From positions 374,462-438,461 of the forward strand of contig CAJNDS010002301.1 of the NCBI GenBank assembly GCA_905221605.1: DNA of 64,000 bases, given 5' to 3'. The notes below the pieces were generated by a model. It was not told the origin of the DNA. It saw only the letters and a program-made list of their open reading frames with translations, and made no database searches. Shown piece by piece: positions 22,156 through 32,793 of this stretch (the first letter of the stretch is position 1; each line of letters begins with the position of its first letter). A program made the position numbers and the translations under genes. Origin of the DNA: Symbiodinium natans (lineage: Eukaryota > Sar > Dinophyceae > Suessiales > Symbiodiniaceae).

Positions 22156-23580
22156 TCAGGCTCCGTCCGAAGGCTTGTCGCCTTTCTCCTTTCCTTTGCG
22201 GCCGCCTTTTGCCGGACCCGGCGGCCTCCACACTTTGTCGCTCTCGCCAGGCTCGGTTTCCTGGTGCTCCTGACTTTGGTTCCACCAAGCTGCTTGCTTG
22301 GTGCGCTTTTCCAGATCTTGGACTGCTCGAAGGTACTCTGCTGCACTCTCCAGTTGGGCCGGTTCGCCGCCCCACCGCTTCCGAGCCAGCGGGTCCTTGA
22401 GACTGGTGAGCGCCCAGCCTATCTCCCAGTTGCCTCCGTCCAATGCCACTTGGTGCAGGCATCTGAGAGTGAGCACGGTCATCAGCGCTGCTGCTTTCGG
22501 ATCGTCGTCCAACAGGTGCTTGAGGATGTGCGAGACGAGGAAGTGCGCTCGAAAGAGCCCCTTCTGCTTGCCGAAAGGGATTCTGCGGGTGAAATCCCAA
22601 AGGTGGTAGGGCTTGTCTCCGCCCTCCACTCCCAACTCGGTTTCCACCTCCTCTATGTATGTCCGAACATGCTTCATGGGTTTTCTCCACATGGCCTCTT
22701 GTGCTTTTCTGTGGCGCCGGAAAGCACGCGCCGCACCCCTGAGCTTTTTGCCGTCTTCTGAGGACGAGTCGCTGCTGGACGAGTCCCTGGTGTCCTTCAG
22801 GTTTCGGCTCTTTCCTTTGTCCTGCGCTGAGGCGTCGCTGAGAATCTTCATCATCAGCAACGTCTGAAGCGCCTGCGGGTCCGGTTTCCCTGCTGAACTC
22901 AACAGAAGCTTCTGCATTGCCTCCGTCAGTGTGTCCTCCCCACTTCCAGTCGATTTGCGCTTGGTCTTCTCGCCCTCGAACAAAGCGAAGCCTCGCGAAG
23001 TCTTGTCCTTCTTGTCCTTCTTGCTTTTCCGCTCGCCGGAGCTTGCGCTCTTTCCACCAAAAGCGGGACTGCTCTTTTGCGCTTGCCGTAGAAGTCGGAG
23101 TAGCTCGTCGTCCACTTCGTCCTTGTCTTTCTCTGCCTCGGAACTGGGCTCCGAGCTGGAGCTCTCCTCGCTCGGCTCTTGAACGTCGACGAAGTGATCC
23201 GCACTGACCTTGGGAGCCTCTGGCTCCTCTGACGCGGTGGCAGTGTGGATGTCTTCTGTCTCTGATATCCATCGCCTCCCTTCTTTCAGCAGAGTGGCAC
23301 CACTGACTTCCAGTGCTGCAAAAGGCTCCTGCGGCACGTTGGACACGAGCTGACGCTCGCCCCCTTCCACTATCATGTACTTCCGGCTTTCTATCTCCAT
23401 CATTGTAATTTCTACTGAGCTTGGCAAAGATGCTTGATCCACTGCCCTGACCATGATCATGAACTGCGCCGCTGCACCTTTTGACTTTTGCTGAACGATG
23501 ATGCCTTGTCTCCATGTTGGGTTTCCAAACTGAGCATCAACCTTTACGAACACCAGCTGGCCGTGCTTTCCGCCTTTCAT
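22156..23580 (-). CDS. Gag-like protein of the YR retrotransposon
   Basis: About 474 residues from ATG 23580; the frame opens three codons earlier without an ATG. I infer a structural/nucleic-acid-binding role from its place as the first ORF after A1. The N-terminal ~120 residues are mixed. Then come Glu/Ser-rich acidic stretches, Lys-rich blocks (KSKKDKKDK) and a Ser/Asp tract. A more ordered helical region follows (MWRKPMKHVRTYIEEVETEL ... GGNWEIGWALTSLKDP). There is no zinc knuckle. The basic C-terminus (GGRKGKEKGDK) ends where the RT frame takes over. It has no recognisable homologue from sequence alone, so Gag is a positional call. Confidence 0.65.
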   Translation of the reverse strand: MKGGKHGQLVFVKVDAQFGNPTWRQGIIVQQKSKGAAAQFMIMVRAVDQASLPSSVEITMMEIESRKYMIVEGGERQLVSNVPQEPFAALEVSGATLLKEGRRWISETEDIHTATASEEPEAPKVSADHFVDVQEPSEESSSSEPSSEAEKDKDEVDDELLRLLRQAQKSSPAFGGKSASSGERKSKKDKKDKTSRGFALFEGEKTKRKSTGSGEDTLTEAMQKLLLSSAGKPDPQALQTLLMMKILSDASAQDKGKSRNLKDTRDSSSSDSSSEDGKKLRGAARAFRRHRKAQEAMWRKPMKHVRTYIEEVETELGVEGGDKPYHLWDFTRRIPFGKQKGLFRAHFLVSHILKHLLDDDPKAAALMTVLTLRCLHQVALDGGNWEIGWALTSLKDPLARKRWGGEPAQLESAAEYLRAVQDLEKRTKQAAWWNQSQEHQETEPGESDKVWRPPGPAKGGRKGKEKGDKPSDGA

Positions 23581-23630
23581 CTTGGGCAAGATTCACCGGC
23601 CCATGGCATTCAAAGTGAACTACACTACCT

Positions 23631-23679
23631 CTCAGCTTGGAACAGAGCCTGAGTTTCGGCGTCCGGACATTTGGATGCT
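23631..23679 (-). repeat. Split direct repeat A1, 5' terminus of the YR element
   Basis: A 49-bp copy identical to A2. Its outer edge (minus-strand AGCATCCAAATG...) abuts the host LINE codons for PYQF. The Gag ORF begins about 50 bp further in. Confidence 0.93.
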
Positions 23680-26259
23680 AAACTGGTACGGGAGGCAAGC
23701 TTCCTGGAAAGCGGCAGCAAAGTGTTGCGCCAGCGCGCGGGCGACCAAGCGCCTGAAAACGTCACCCACAACCAGTGCCCGGACGCGGCAATTGGGCTTA
23801 CGCAACGCCACCATGCGCCCCAGCCGCACAGCTGCGAGGACTTGCTCCGGCACGTCCGCGTTGGCCAGGCGCTCGGCAGCTCGGTGGAGCAACGCGCTGT
23901 CTGCTGGCTCATCAAGGAGCAGGCGCAGATGCTCGTTGGTAGCACCAGAGGGACCGGCAGCCGACCCGCGGCGTGCACCACGCAGGCACCCGAGGAAAAC
24001 GGACTCCGGCAGGGGCCAGGCGGTGCGGCGCGGCCGTGAGGGCGTGGGCCGCAGCAGACAATTCCCCAAGTTGGACCAAGTGCACTGCGCGGGCGGAGCG
24101 GACATGCTCTGCAGTGGCGGCTGTGCGAGTCTGCCCTGCAGGTCTGGTCCCCGTCGCCGCGCGGAGCAGCTGCAGCCACTCTCCCTGTCGGAAGTAGGCG
24201 CATCGCTGCTCCAGCTCGCTCGCCGGAACGGAATTCTGCCCTGCGGCGCGGTGCAGCAGCATCCGGGGCGCGAGGAAGAAGAGCTTCCAGCCGCTGGCGG
24301 CTACAGCGGGTTCCCTTGCGTCGAGCGCGGTGCTCAAGCCGGTGCGGAGAGCGTAGCGCAGCGTGCCACGCAGTTTGCGCGGAGCCCCTTGCAGCGTGAG
24401 CGCCCGACGGCGAAGCTCCGCGGGGAGGTCGACCTCTTGAAGCTGCGCGAGGCCACGTCGCACCCCTGCTTCAATGCCGGCAACCCGTTGCTCCCCTTGC
24501 GTGGGAGCTGGAGGCCCAACTGGAGAATCGAGCGCTTCGCCAGCTGCATGCGTGTGGGCCTCAGCCGACACATTGGGGGCCGGCACACGCCCACCGCTTC
24601 CTCGGCGCCCACGGCCTCGGCCCCGCCCGTGGCCACGGGCAGCCGCGTGGCCTCCTCAGCACGGGCCCGGTGCGGGGCAGTGGCCCCACCGTGACTGGAC
24701 CCCCTGCGATGTGTGGTTTGTTCCCGGCCTCGGGCCACAGAAGCAGCATTAGCGAGAGCGGCATCAGCGGGGATGCGCTCCTCAACCGCGTCATTGGCGG
24801 GCAACGCCTCCGAATCCGCTGCACAGGAGGCATCGGACGAACGGTTGTGCTGGGTGGGAAATTCCAAACCTGCCAGGTCAGCATTGGCATTAGTCGGTCG
24901 GAGATGGCGAGCGCGGGGCCTCTGGTCGAAAGAAATCGGATTGGCGGTCAAGGGCCGACGCGAAAGCATGGCCCCCAAAGCATTGGAGTAGGGCCTCCTG
25001 CACCGGCGCCAATAAATAGCCATCCGGCTCGCGAAGCTGACGCACAGCCCACCCGATGTGTACGAGGGCGCCATTTGGCAGCGCCGCATGCGCGATGCGC
25101 GCGACGAGGTCAGGCAGGTGGTGCAAATGCACCGGCGCTAACTCCACTGCATGCGAAACGGCCGCGGTCAGGAGGTGCACGGCGACCGGGGCCGAGGCAG
25201 TCAGCGTCCGGCGCGCATGCTCCCACCAGTCGGCGGTACGAGGATCGGCCTGCCAACGCGCCAAGGCGGCAGGTGCGAGGTCGGCCGCCGCGGCATGCAA
25301 CAGTGGGACGTACAGCCAGGAATTGGTTCCTGTGACGTGCCCCTCGAAAGCCAAAAGGGCGCTGCATTTCCACTGGCTGGCGCGGACACGTCGCGCCCTG
25401 GAGGCCGCACAGGCGCAGTGGTGGAAGGGGGGCCATCGGCAGGCCGCCCAGCTTGCAACGCGCTGCCAACCCCTGTTGGCGCATCGCTAGGCTCTTGGGG
25501 CCCAGGGCAGCCCGGGGTGCAGCTCCATGTCGCCCTCCCGACCACATGGTCAAGCGCCCACTGCAACTGGGCGCCGCAGCGTTGGCACGGGCCCCCACCC
25601 TCCACAGGGATCTGGATTGAGTCCAGGCGCACTTCCTGAGCACAGCCGGGGCATACCCATCCAGGGCGCCATGAGGCAATACCCGCATCGTGGCGGATAG
25701 GGGCGGGAGCCCATTGCATGTCGCGATGGGGCAGCTGCAGGAAATCAACCCCGCCTGGGCGGCTGACAGCTGCGAGGCGATTGCAGCACAGGAGGGTTAC
25801 CCCCGGTGGGGGCCGGGGCTCCGGTGCATCATTCGAAGTGAATGTCCTCAAGGCATAGTCCCGAACGGCCTCACGCACCGTCGATTCCCCAGCAATCCGG
25901 TCCGGCATGCTGACGCCATGGCGCTGGCACAGCAACCGCAATTCCTCGTCGGCTGCCCCCGACCAGCCCATGGGCGCACAATCGGGGCAGCGTCCATGGC
26001 GGCAGAGCGGGCACAGGAGGTCCGCGGGACTCGCAGCCTGCGCACGGTATTGCGCCAGGCAGCCCAGGTGCATGCGGTGCCGGCGGCACGACAGGAAGGG
26101 CACGGGAAGCTGGTGAGCCTGGGCTGCCGCTAGGAGGCGCTCCAGGCAAACACAGCAACACTCATCATCAGCACCGGCGGGGTCGACAGGTTTGGTCGCC
26201 CGGTGGGCCGCGCGATGGGGTCGAAGCCGAGCTGACCGAGAGGGGCGAAAGCGGCGCAC
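23680..26259 (-). pseudogene. RLE-type LINE L1, 5' half: RING-like domain, RT fingers
   Basis: Upstream half of the LINE interrupted at 23679. The frame at 25201-26259 opens with a RING-H2-like cluster, CCVCLERL then SCRRHRMHLGCL then CPLCRHGRCPDC, followed by a zinc ribbon, WVCPGCAQEV then PCQRCGAQLQ. Frames at 24890-25354 and 24334-25089 hold a segment matching LINE L2 (EPDGYLLAPVQEALL versus APDGYLSAPAQSALL). The frame at 23632-24105 holds the first RT blocks: GSAAGPSGATNEHLRLLL, then GRMVALRKPN, VVGDVFRRLVARALA and CLPYQF, where the YR element begins. Several frameshifts break it. Rejoined with 14925-17096 it gives a LINE of about 5 kb. Confidence 0.82.
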
Positions 26260-26640
26260 GCAGCGCGCGCTCCGGCGTGTCGGAACGCGACGCTCGCGAC
26301 ATCAGCTGCCGTGGGGCCTCACGTGTGCGCCGCGGCGGCCTCGGAGGCGCCGGCGGCAAACGACGATCCAGGACGACTTGTCCGCCGTCGCCGCGGCAGC
26401 CTCAAAGTGGCGCCAGCGGCAAGGCAGTGGTAGTGCTAGCCCAGGAGCAAAAAGGACCCTCTGCGGGCAGCGGCACAAACCAACCATAGGGGACGCGCGA
26501 AACTAAGGAGGGCCTCCAAGCTGCGCGCTCCGGCGCCCAAGGTCAACCCGTCACCCCTCAGGAAGCGACGCTACAGGGAGCCTCCCAGCTGCGCACCCCC
26601 ACGCCCAGGGACAGCTCCTGCGAAACGATTAGTTCTAAGT
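26260..26640. other. 5' flank of LINE L1, nothing assignable
   Basis: GC-rich sequence with a weak duplicated word (GGGCCTCCAAGCTGCGCGCTCCGGC and GAGCCTCCCAGCTGCGCACC are similar). It may be the LINE 5' untranslated region. No gene is recognised. Confidence 0.4.
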
Positions 26641-26660
26641 TCCTTGATCCTCGAAGGCTC

Positions 26661-26936
26661 TTGACTTGCTTTGTTTCATTGCGCCGTGTGTGTTGCCATT
26701 GCTGTTGTTGTCGTTGTTGCGCATCTTGTGTTGACTCCCTCGCACACGCATTGGTAGAATGCCCTGCTCATCATCAAGCACGCAGTCGCTGGCGACAGCA
26801 AACGTCTGGATGGCGCATCCCTTCGTTGCACACATTGTTTTCCACGGACCCGGCTGTCAACACTGCCCGAAACATTGAGTGCAACATTGCATTCGTTGGC
26901 CATGTATGCCACGCAGCTGCCGCGTGTGAGATGTGA
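26661..26936 (+). pseudogene. C-terminal fragment of an APE-type LINE polyprotein
   Basis: The 91-codon frame contains CVDSLAHALVECPAHHQARSR and WRQQTSGW. This resembles the zinc-binding reverse transcriptase tail of many LINEs (Cys ... Asp-Ser-x-x-His ... Cys-Pro ... Arg-x-x-Trp). It then reads FSTDPAVNTARNIE and GHVCHAAAACEM before the stop. The 5' part is missing. Related sequence without an open frame lies at 14696-14920. The orientation is opposite to the RLE-type LINEs on either side. Confidence 0.5.
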
Positions 26937-27116
26937 CCTGAGCTGTAGGAATTGCAGACAATCTTTCCGAACCTTGTACTTCATTTTTGGCACGTTGTTG
27001 TTATCCTTGCATCGTATATTGTTGTCGCCGTGAGCAATCCGACAGCGGCACTGCGCGCCTGTGAGTGGGAGTGGCAGCCTAAGGCGACGGAGTAGAAACA
27101 CCCGAAAGTGGGAGGA

Positions 27117-30100
27117 ATTTTTTTTTTTTCGCACCTTTTTCCGCCTGCTGGAAGGAGTCCCTTCGCTACGGCCGCAGGGGCAGGCGACTGTGGCCCTCAG
27201 GGGCAGCGTGGTGGATGACGCTGTCGAGCGGCGGGCCTTCGCCAGCCTCAGGTTGCAGCGGCTGCCGCCAGGCACCTCCAAGAGCCGTACTGGCGACTGC
27301 CTGCTGCACCGCCACCGAAAGCATGCTCCGCCTCGCCCAAGCTGCTGTCGCTGCCGCGCGCACGGGGAGGGGGGCGCGGTACGCCTTGAGACGCACGAGG
27401 TCTCGCACGAAGCCTCGGGCCTGAGCGTTCCAGCGGCCGCCCACCTCGGAGCCGAGCACGACGAGCGTTTGCGGCCCCCCTCGCGTGAGCTCCGGGTACG
27501 CGGCGTGCTTGCGGCGCTCAGCCACCCGCAGCACGGCTCCGTCCACGGCCGCTGCGCACGGCTGCGGGTGCCCCGATCGCGTGAGCGGGGAAACCAGCGT
27601 GGCGTCGCAGCACTGCGCCCCCCCGCTGCGCAGCGCCCCGTACACGACGAGGTCGAGTCTGCGACGGTCCTGCGCTCCGACCTGCGGGGCGGTGGTGTTG
27701 GCCAGCCACGGCTGCGGAACGACTTGACCTTCCGACCCCACCGCTGCCCGGGCGACCTGCACCCAGGCTCGCTCCACGATCTTGGCCCGCCTGGCGAGGA
27801 GTCCAGTGCGCGGGCACGCAAGTGCGTGGTCGAAAGCGATCTGCATCGCCATCGGTGGGAGCGTGGTGGCCGGCTCGGTGGGGATCGCAGCGAGCCATGC
27901 TCCTGCCTGCGGTCCTGCCTGGGATCGCAAGAGTGCCTGGGAACTGGGTGGCATGTCTGGCAGAAGCGTGCGTTCGCGGAAGTGCGTGTTGAGAGTTCGC
28001 GTCGCGCGCATCTGCCATCCATGCGGCCAGTCTCCGGGCCCTGCGTCGTCGGCTGGGGGCGGGCGCACCCCGTCCAACAAGGCGCTCCACGTGGGGCATG
28101 TCTGCCAGCCTGCCTCACGCAACAGCGCCCCTGCTTCTACCGCCTCGCGCAGACATGGGGCGTCTCGGCCCGGTCCCCCTTCCAGGGCCTCCCGGCACCG
28201 GCTTGCCAAATCGGGCGCACGAGCTCGCATGACCGGCAGCGCGTCTGCCCACGCAGCCCAGTACGCGGCCGGGGCTGTGCGTTGCGCGGATTGGAGGCCG
28301 AGTCCGCCGAGCACTGCTGGCAGCGTGGCTATGGGCCACGCGTGGGGCGCGTCGTCAAGGGGCTCTCCTCCAAGGCAAGCCTGCAGCGTTTCCCAGATCG
28401 CTGCATCGTGCGCAGCGGCGTACCCTCGTGACTCGGACGGGGGCAGCGTGCGGAGCGCATGGTTGGCACGAGTGGAGGCACACATGGACAGGAGGAGCCA
28501 ACTGCACTGCAGGTCGGGCAGTTCCGGCAGCTGCTCGAGAAGTTTGCGTTCCTCCTGCATGCGCTCCGCCGCCCATGCTCGCACGAACTCGGGGTGTCCG
28601 ATGGGAGTACTCAGGACCACCAGGCCTCTCTCAGGCGGTGGCTTGTCCCCTCGCCACACCGCGGCCCCCAGCTCGGAGATGCCGGGCGGCGGGGGGGTCT
28701 CTCCCAGCGTGAACGCCCTGGTTTTGCCGAGGTTGGAAGCGATGCCACAGTGGGTCTCGACTGTTGTCGTCGTGCTGTCCAGGGCCGCCCGCGCAAGCTC
28801 TGGGACTGTGACGACATAGAGGTCGTCCAGGAAGGCTAGCAAGGCATCGTCGCGGTGCAGCTTGGCCGCGGCTTGGCAGAGCGCCTCGTGTTGCCCCAGC
28901 GCGAACAGCGCCGGAGCAAGGGGATCGCCCTGCTCGCAGCCTTCGCCTTGCGGCACGGTCCGGCACGCCCCCGTGGCGTCCCACCAGCAGTAGCTGGAGG
29001 GCTGGCCATAAAAGAGCCGCAGCCCGCACGCTGGCGGCGAGAGCGTCCGTCCCCGCGCGGGCCTGGAGCGCGAACTGGTATGGGCGAGTAGCGTCATCGA
29101 AGACCTGCGCCCACTCTTTGGCCAGAGTTCTGGCGACCAGGCGGCGAAAAACGTCGCCCGTGGCTATGCCTCGCACCCCTCCGTCCGGCTTGCGCAACGC
29201 GGTGAGGCGCGCCATGGCCAAGCCGGCCACGACATCTGCCGGGACATGAGCTTGGGCGAGGTGCGTGGCCGCTTCGGCCAGCAGTTCCAGCGCCTCCAAG
29301 TCCTGCAAAAGCAACTTCAAGTGCTCAGCCCTCATGCCGGATAAGCCAGCCGCCCCACCCCGGCGGGCTTCGCGTAGTGCGCTGGCGACTGCCCGGGTGG
29401 AGAGCTGAACGGAGCGCTCCGGTTGGTACTGAAGCAACTCAGCAGGCGTCGCGACCCGCGCCTCGGGCGGGCGCTTCGCGGGATCAGTGAGTGCATCCCA
29501 TGTGGCCTCCGTGCCCGGCGCGAGCTCGGCTGCCGTGAGTATCTGTCGTGCGCGAGAGAGCTCGCCCTGCCGCACTTTGGCGCATGCTCGCTGGCGTTTG
29601 CGCTCGGACGCCTCGGCTGGGTCGAGCGCCGTCGGCGGCTCGCGGGCTCGTGGTCCGGGCCGCGCGGCAGCGAGAAGCTGTCGCCACTCGCCTCGTTGGA
29701 ACGCTGCAGCCCGCGCGAGGAGCGTAGCCCGGCCTTGCGAGCCTTGTTGCTCCGGGCGTGCCAGCAGCATGCGCGGGGCGAGCAGGAACAGTTTCCATGC
29801 TCTGGAAGCGTTCGGGCCAGTGCCCTGACCGGCCGCGTGTGCTGCGCGCAGGCGCGTCAGGGCTGACGTCAACGCGTGGCGGACTGCCGCTCGCATGAAA
29901 GGGGGCACATCCTGCAGGGTGGGTGCGGGGTTGCGAAGCTCCTCGCAGAGATCGACTTCGTCAAGGGCTTCCCAGGCTGCGTCGCTCGTCAGTGCGGCGG
30001 GCGGCGGGCATGTGGGGACAGCATCGTCCGAGTCGATGTCTGCAGGACTGGCGTCGCCGTTCTGATGGTCAGCCTGCCGGCGGCGGCGCGATCGTCTCGG

Positions 30101-30352
30101 TCTACGGCGTCGGTGGGCGGGGCCGCGCAGGGGCTCGAACGTTGCGCGAATGTCGTCTGCCAACGCTTGGGCTGCGGCTGCGAGCGCGCCACCACCGTAG
30201 GCCTCGAGCAAGGCGGACTGAGCGGGCGCGGAGAGGTAGCCGTCGGGCGCCGTGCACACCAGCACCGCTGCCGAGACCGGCAGCGGGGCATCCGAAGGAA
30301 GCGCGGATAGCTGCGCTGTCGCTGGCTCGAGCCCATCCGGCTCCGCGGCCAA
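27117..30352 (-). pseudogene. RLE-type LINE L2: RT and nuclease
   Basis: The frame at 28631-30352 (573 codons) holds the N-terminal region, RT blocks GGAAGLSGMRAEHLKLLL, ARLTALRKPDGGVRG, TGDVFRRLVARTLA and an intact PYQFALQARAGTDA, the site interrupted in L1. After a frameshift and loss of the first catalytic-Asp block, the frame at 27166-29097 (643 codons) has GEGCEQGDPLAPALFALGQ, LLAFLDDLYVV (about 28823-28840), ASNLGKTRAFTLG and GLVVLSTPIG. Then come a truncated zinc motif (DHALACPRTGLLARR, lacking the CRC half) and a nuclease with QCCDATLVSP and SEVGGRWN. The 3' end at 27117-27142 is GGAAAAAGGTGCG followed by poly-A on the minus strand. Confidence 0.85.
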
Positions 30353-30357
30353 TGTGC

Positions 30358-31038
30358 CTACCTCAACGTTGGCGCAATCCGCGGCTGCGCGAAGAAGGCG
30401 CAGCCTGGGTTCGACGCTTCGCCGACACGTCGTCCACGGTGCGGGTCATGCCCCTCGCCTGCACACCTGGAACACGTCGATGCACGCTTGTGGTTGCGCG
30501 CCGGCCGAAGAGTGTGCCCGATTCGCGAGGGGTTATGCCTCGATGTCTTGCGGGTGTCCGTCAGGAGGCGTTCGCACACGGTCCATGCCGCGCGGCGAGC
30601 AAGCGACGTGTTCCCCGTATGCGCCCCTCGTCGTCGCGACCCCGGCTGCTTGGTGAACACATGCATGTGGGTTTGCAAAGCTCCATCCTGCCTGGGGCGT
30701 GCGAGTTGGCGGGGCGAGGGACGTCCTGCGCTTGCACCTCGTCGGGCTCGGTCCTTAGCGGTAGCTCGACGGGGCCATCGCGGGTCGGCTATTATTTGGG
30801 GTGAAGGAAGCAACCATGCACAACGAGCAACCAAGCAGGTCCGCCTTTTTGCGCTACTGCGCTGCGAAGTGCCTCCCGATATGGGCTTGAAATGGTGGAG
30901 TTCAGCTGTTCGGGCGGTCAGCTCGCTTGGCTCGTTGGCCGCCCGGCTGGACTCCTGCAAAAAATCATGTGGGAGTGCGGCCTCCCCCTCAGCGGCCTGT
31001 GACTGCTTCCACGGCCGCCCTGGCAGTTGCAGTTGCAT
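30358..31038 (-). pseudogene. 5' ORF segment of LINE L2 (GEASNPG motif)
   Basis: This 226-codon frame ends just upstream of the L2 RT frame. Its last 40 residues contain CSRCAGEGHDPHRGRRVGEA and the words GEASNPGCAFFAQPRIAP. A Cys-x-x-Cys followed by RRVGEASNPG is a pattern I associate with the start of LINE polyproteins in dinoflagellate genomes, though I cannot run a search. The first ~100 codons are low-complexity and may be untranslated. L1's RING-like domain has no counterpart here, so L2 may be 5'-truncated or of a different subfamily. Confidence 0.45.
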
Positions 31039-31540
31039 GCCGGTTCCATTGCAGCCAGATTGTGGGGTTTAGCGCGATGTGGACATCATGGTTTTTCAAA
31101 GGGCACTCCCGCGTGTCATCGCATTGGTCCAGTGTCGCCGTGTATGGTGATACGGTTACGTCATGTATTATGTTTCACTTTCTGACCATAACACATGGTC
31201 GTCCGAAGACAAGTCTCTCCCTCGTACAAGCAAGTTGATATCGTGATCATGACGTATGCAGTTTCACGTTTCACTTCTGACTGTGTCTCACGGTCGTTCA
31301 AGGGCATCTCTCTGAACGGCGCCCAGGGTCGCGGTGGACACGACACTGGTCTCTGCGCTGACATCGAGTGGCCTCCCAGTATTGCCATTATTGTTAGTAA
31401 ATACTATTAGAGAAGCAGAAGAGCCTCAAAAAGAAGCCTCGCAAGCCCCACATTGCAGATGCCAATCGAGATGGGCCCAAGGCGTTGTTGCATGTGTTTC
31501 GCTATGCCCGCCTCAAGAAAACGTCTGACCGGAAATTTTT
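31039..31540. other. No recognisable gene
   Basis: Spacer between two RLE-type LINE copies. Only frames under 80 codons, with no motif. Its right edge is the A-rich 3' end of the next LINE fragment. Confidence 0.5.
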
Positions 31541-31544
31541 GTGT

Positions 31545-32480
31545 TTTACCTCGCACCTTTTTCTGCTGCTCAAGGCGGTCCCAGTGCAGCGCAACGGCAA
31601 GGCTCGCAAGCCTTCACGGGAGGCGGCTGGCAATGGGGGGAGGGATGGCGGAGTCGACGAGGACCTCGTTGAGGAGTTGGGGGTCCGCATCAACGTTGGC
31701 CGTGCCACCGAGCGGGAGCGACAGAAGACTGGCGGCGAAAGTCCGCGCAGCTGCGAAGGAGATGAGGGACGACCCACGCAGCGTGAAGGCAGAGGTGGCT
31801 GCGGCCCGGCAGGTGGCCGGGACGGCCCGCGCCCGGCCGCGAGCAAGCAAGCGGACGAAGTTAGCGGCCTCATTGCTCCAGCGCCCTCCAACTTCAAGCG
31901 CAACGACGGCGAGCCTGCAGCGGTGGGCACGGCAGAACTCTGGGTAGGTGCGCTCCTTGGCCCGCCTGGCTGCCTGGAGGGCTGCACCAGCAGTTTGGCC
32001 CCTGACCCTGCGCGGGGCACAAGCAGCGGTGAGGGGAGAGACCAGGGTGGTGTCAACCGCGACCTGGGCACCCCCCCACAGAGGCAGGCCGTTGGCGATC
32101 ACCTCAATGCGCCTGTCATCCTGACGGACGGGGTCGAGGTTGAGATCTCGGACGAGGACGTTGAGGGCAACCGTCGCCCCTGCTTCTCTGCAGGCCCGGG
32201 CGGCCGCTCGCTCCAGCTGGGCAGCACGTGCGCGCAGGACGCCGGAGCGCGGACACGCAGCGCGGTGATCGCCAAAAGGGTCTTGTCTTGCTTGGCATCG
32301 GCATCTGGCAGCCGTGAGGGGCAGGGGGAGGCGGAGCCTGCGCAAGAGGAGCACGCAAAAAAACGGCGAAGCCAAGGAAAACTCAGGCAAGGTGGGGCGG
32401 GCAACGAAAACTCGCGCAGCATGCGGACCGGCTTGCGAGAGCAGCAGGGCAGCGGAGGCCGAATCTGCTTCGCGTAAGTG
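31545..32480 (-). pseudogene. 5'-truncated RLE-type LINE L3: zinc motif and nuclease
   Basis: The frame at 31614-32681 encodes, after about 70 codons of unrelated upstream sequence, a clean uninterrupted C-terminus. It has ALLLSQAGPHAARVF, the zinc motif CRCQARQDPFGDHRAACPRS and the nuclease with RRIEVIANGLPLWGG, AVDTTLVSP, TYPEFCRAHRCRLAVVALEVGGRW. Asp and Glu of the PD-(D/E)XK-like site are kept. It lacks the RT, so it is a typical 5'-truncated LINE insertion. The 3' end at 31548-31565 reads AGAAAAAGGTGCGAGG on the minus strand. Confidence 0.85.
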
Positions 32481-32793
32481 GGCACGGTGCTTGGGGTTGC
32501 ACACACGAACTTTAGCAACAGAAGCGACACCAAATGCACCACTCTGCACCACTTGAACGAACATGCACTTGCTGCCAGAGAAAGGGTGCCAAACGCGCAC
32601 AAACGTGCCACTGAACACTCGCATGCCTTGCCATCTTCCTGGGCCTTGTGGACCACCCGCTGCGCGAGGGGCCCACGCCAAATGCCTAGCTCCCGACTAA
32701 GTTCGGAGGCCTGGCCGCGCTCTGCTGCAGCGGTCCGGCATGCTGCACATTGCATCTGCGTCCGGCCGACACATGCGGATGTGACCATTCCCA

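Larger units (their letters stand above)
17097..23679 (-). mobile_element. Ngaro/PAT-like tyrosine-recombinase retrotransposon with split direct repeats
   Basis: A 6583-bp element read on the minus strand. Its order is A1 (23631-23679), Gag, RT-RNase H, YR, B1 (17551-17876), A2 (17502-17550), a 79-bp spacer, B2 (17097-17422). A1 and A2 look identical; B1 and B2 differ at one base that I can see. The B1-A2 junction joins the element's 3' end directly to its 5' end, as expected of a circular intermediate integrated by a tyrosine recombinase. Removing it joins TACCAGTTT to GGTTTGAGC in the host LINE, restoring PYQFGLSTRAGTEG, which matches the uninterrupted PYQFALQARAGTDA of LINE L2. There is no target duplication. 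Near-identical repeats suggest a recent insertion. Confidence 0.9.

Noticed and set aside
22156-23515. N-terminal 450 residues of the 1254-codon RT frame
   Set aside because: They are an Arg/Ser/Gly-rich shadow of the Gag frame, which has the more protein-like composition; only the part after about 22155 is called.
26192-28819. Plus-strand frames of 100-456 codons opposite the LINE copies
   Set aside because: They are antisense shadows of GC-rich LINE coding sequence and contain no recognisable motifs.
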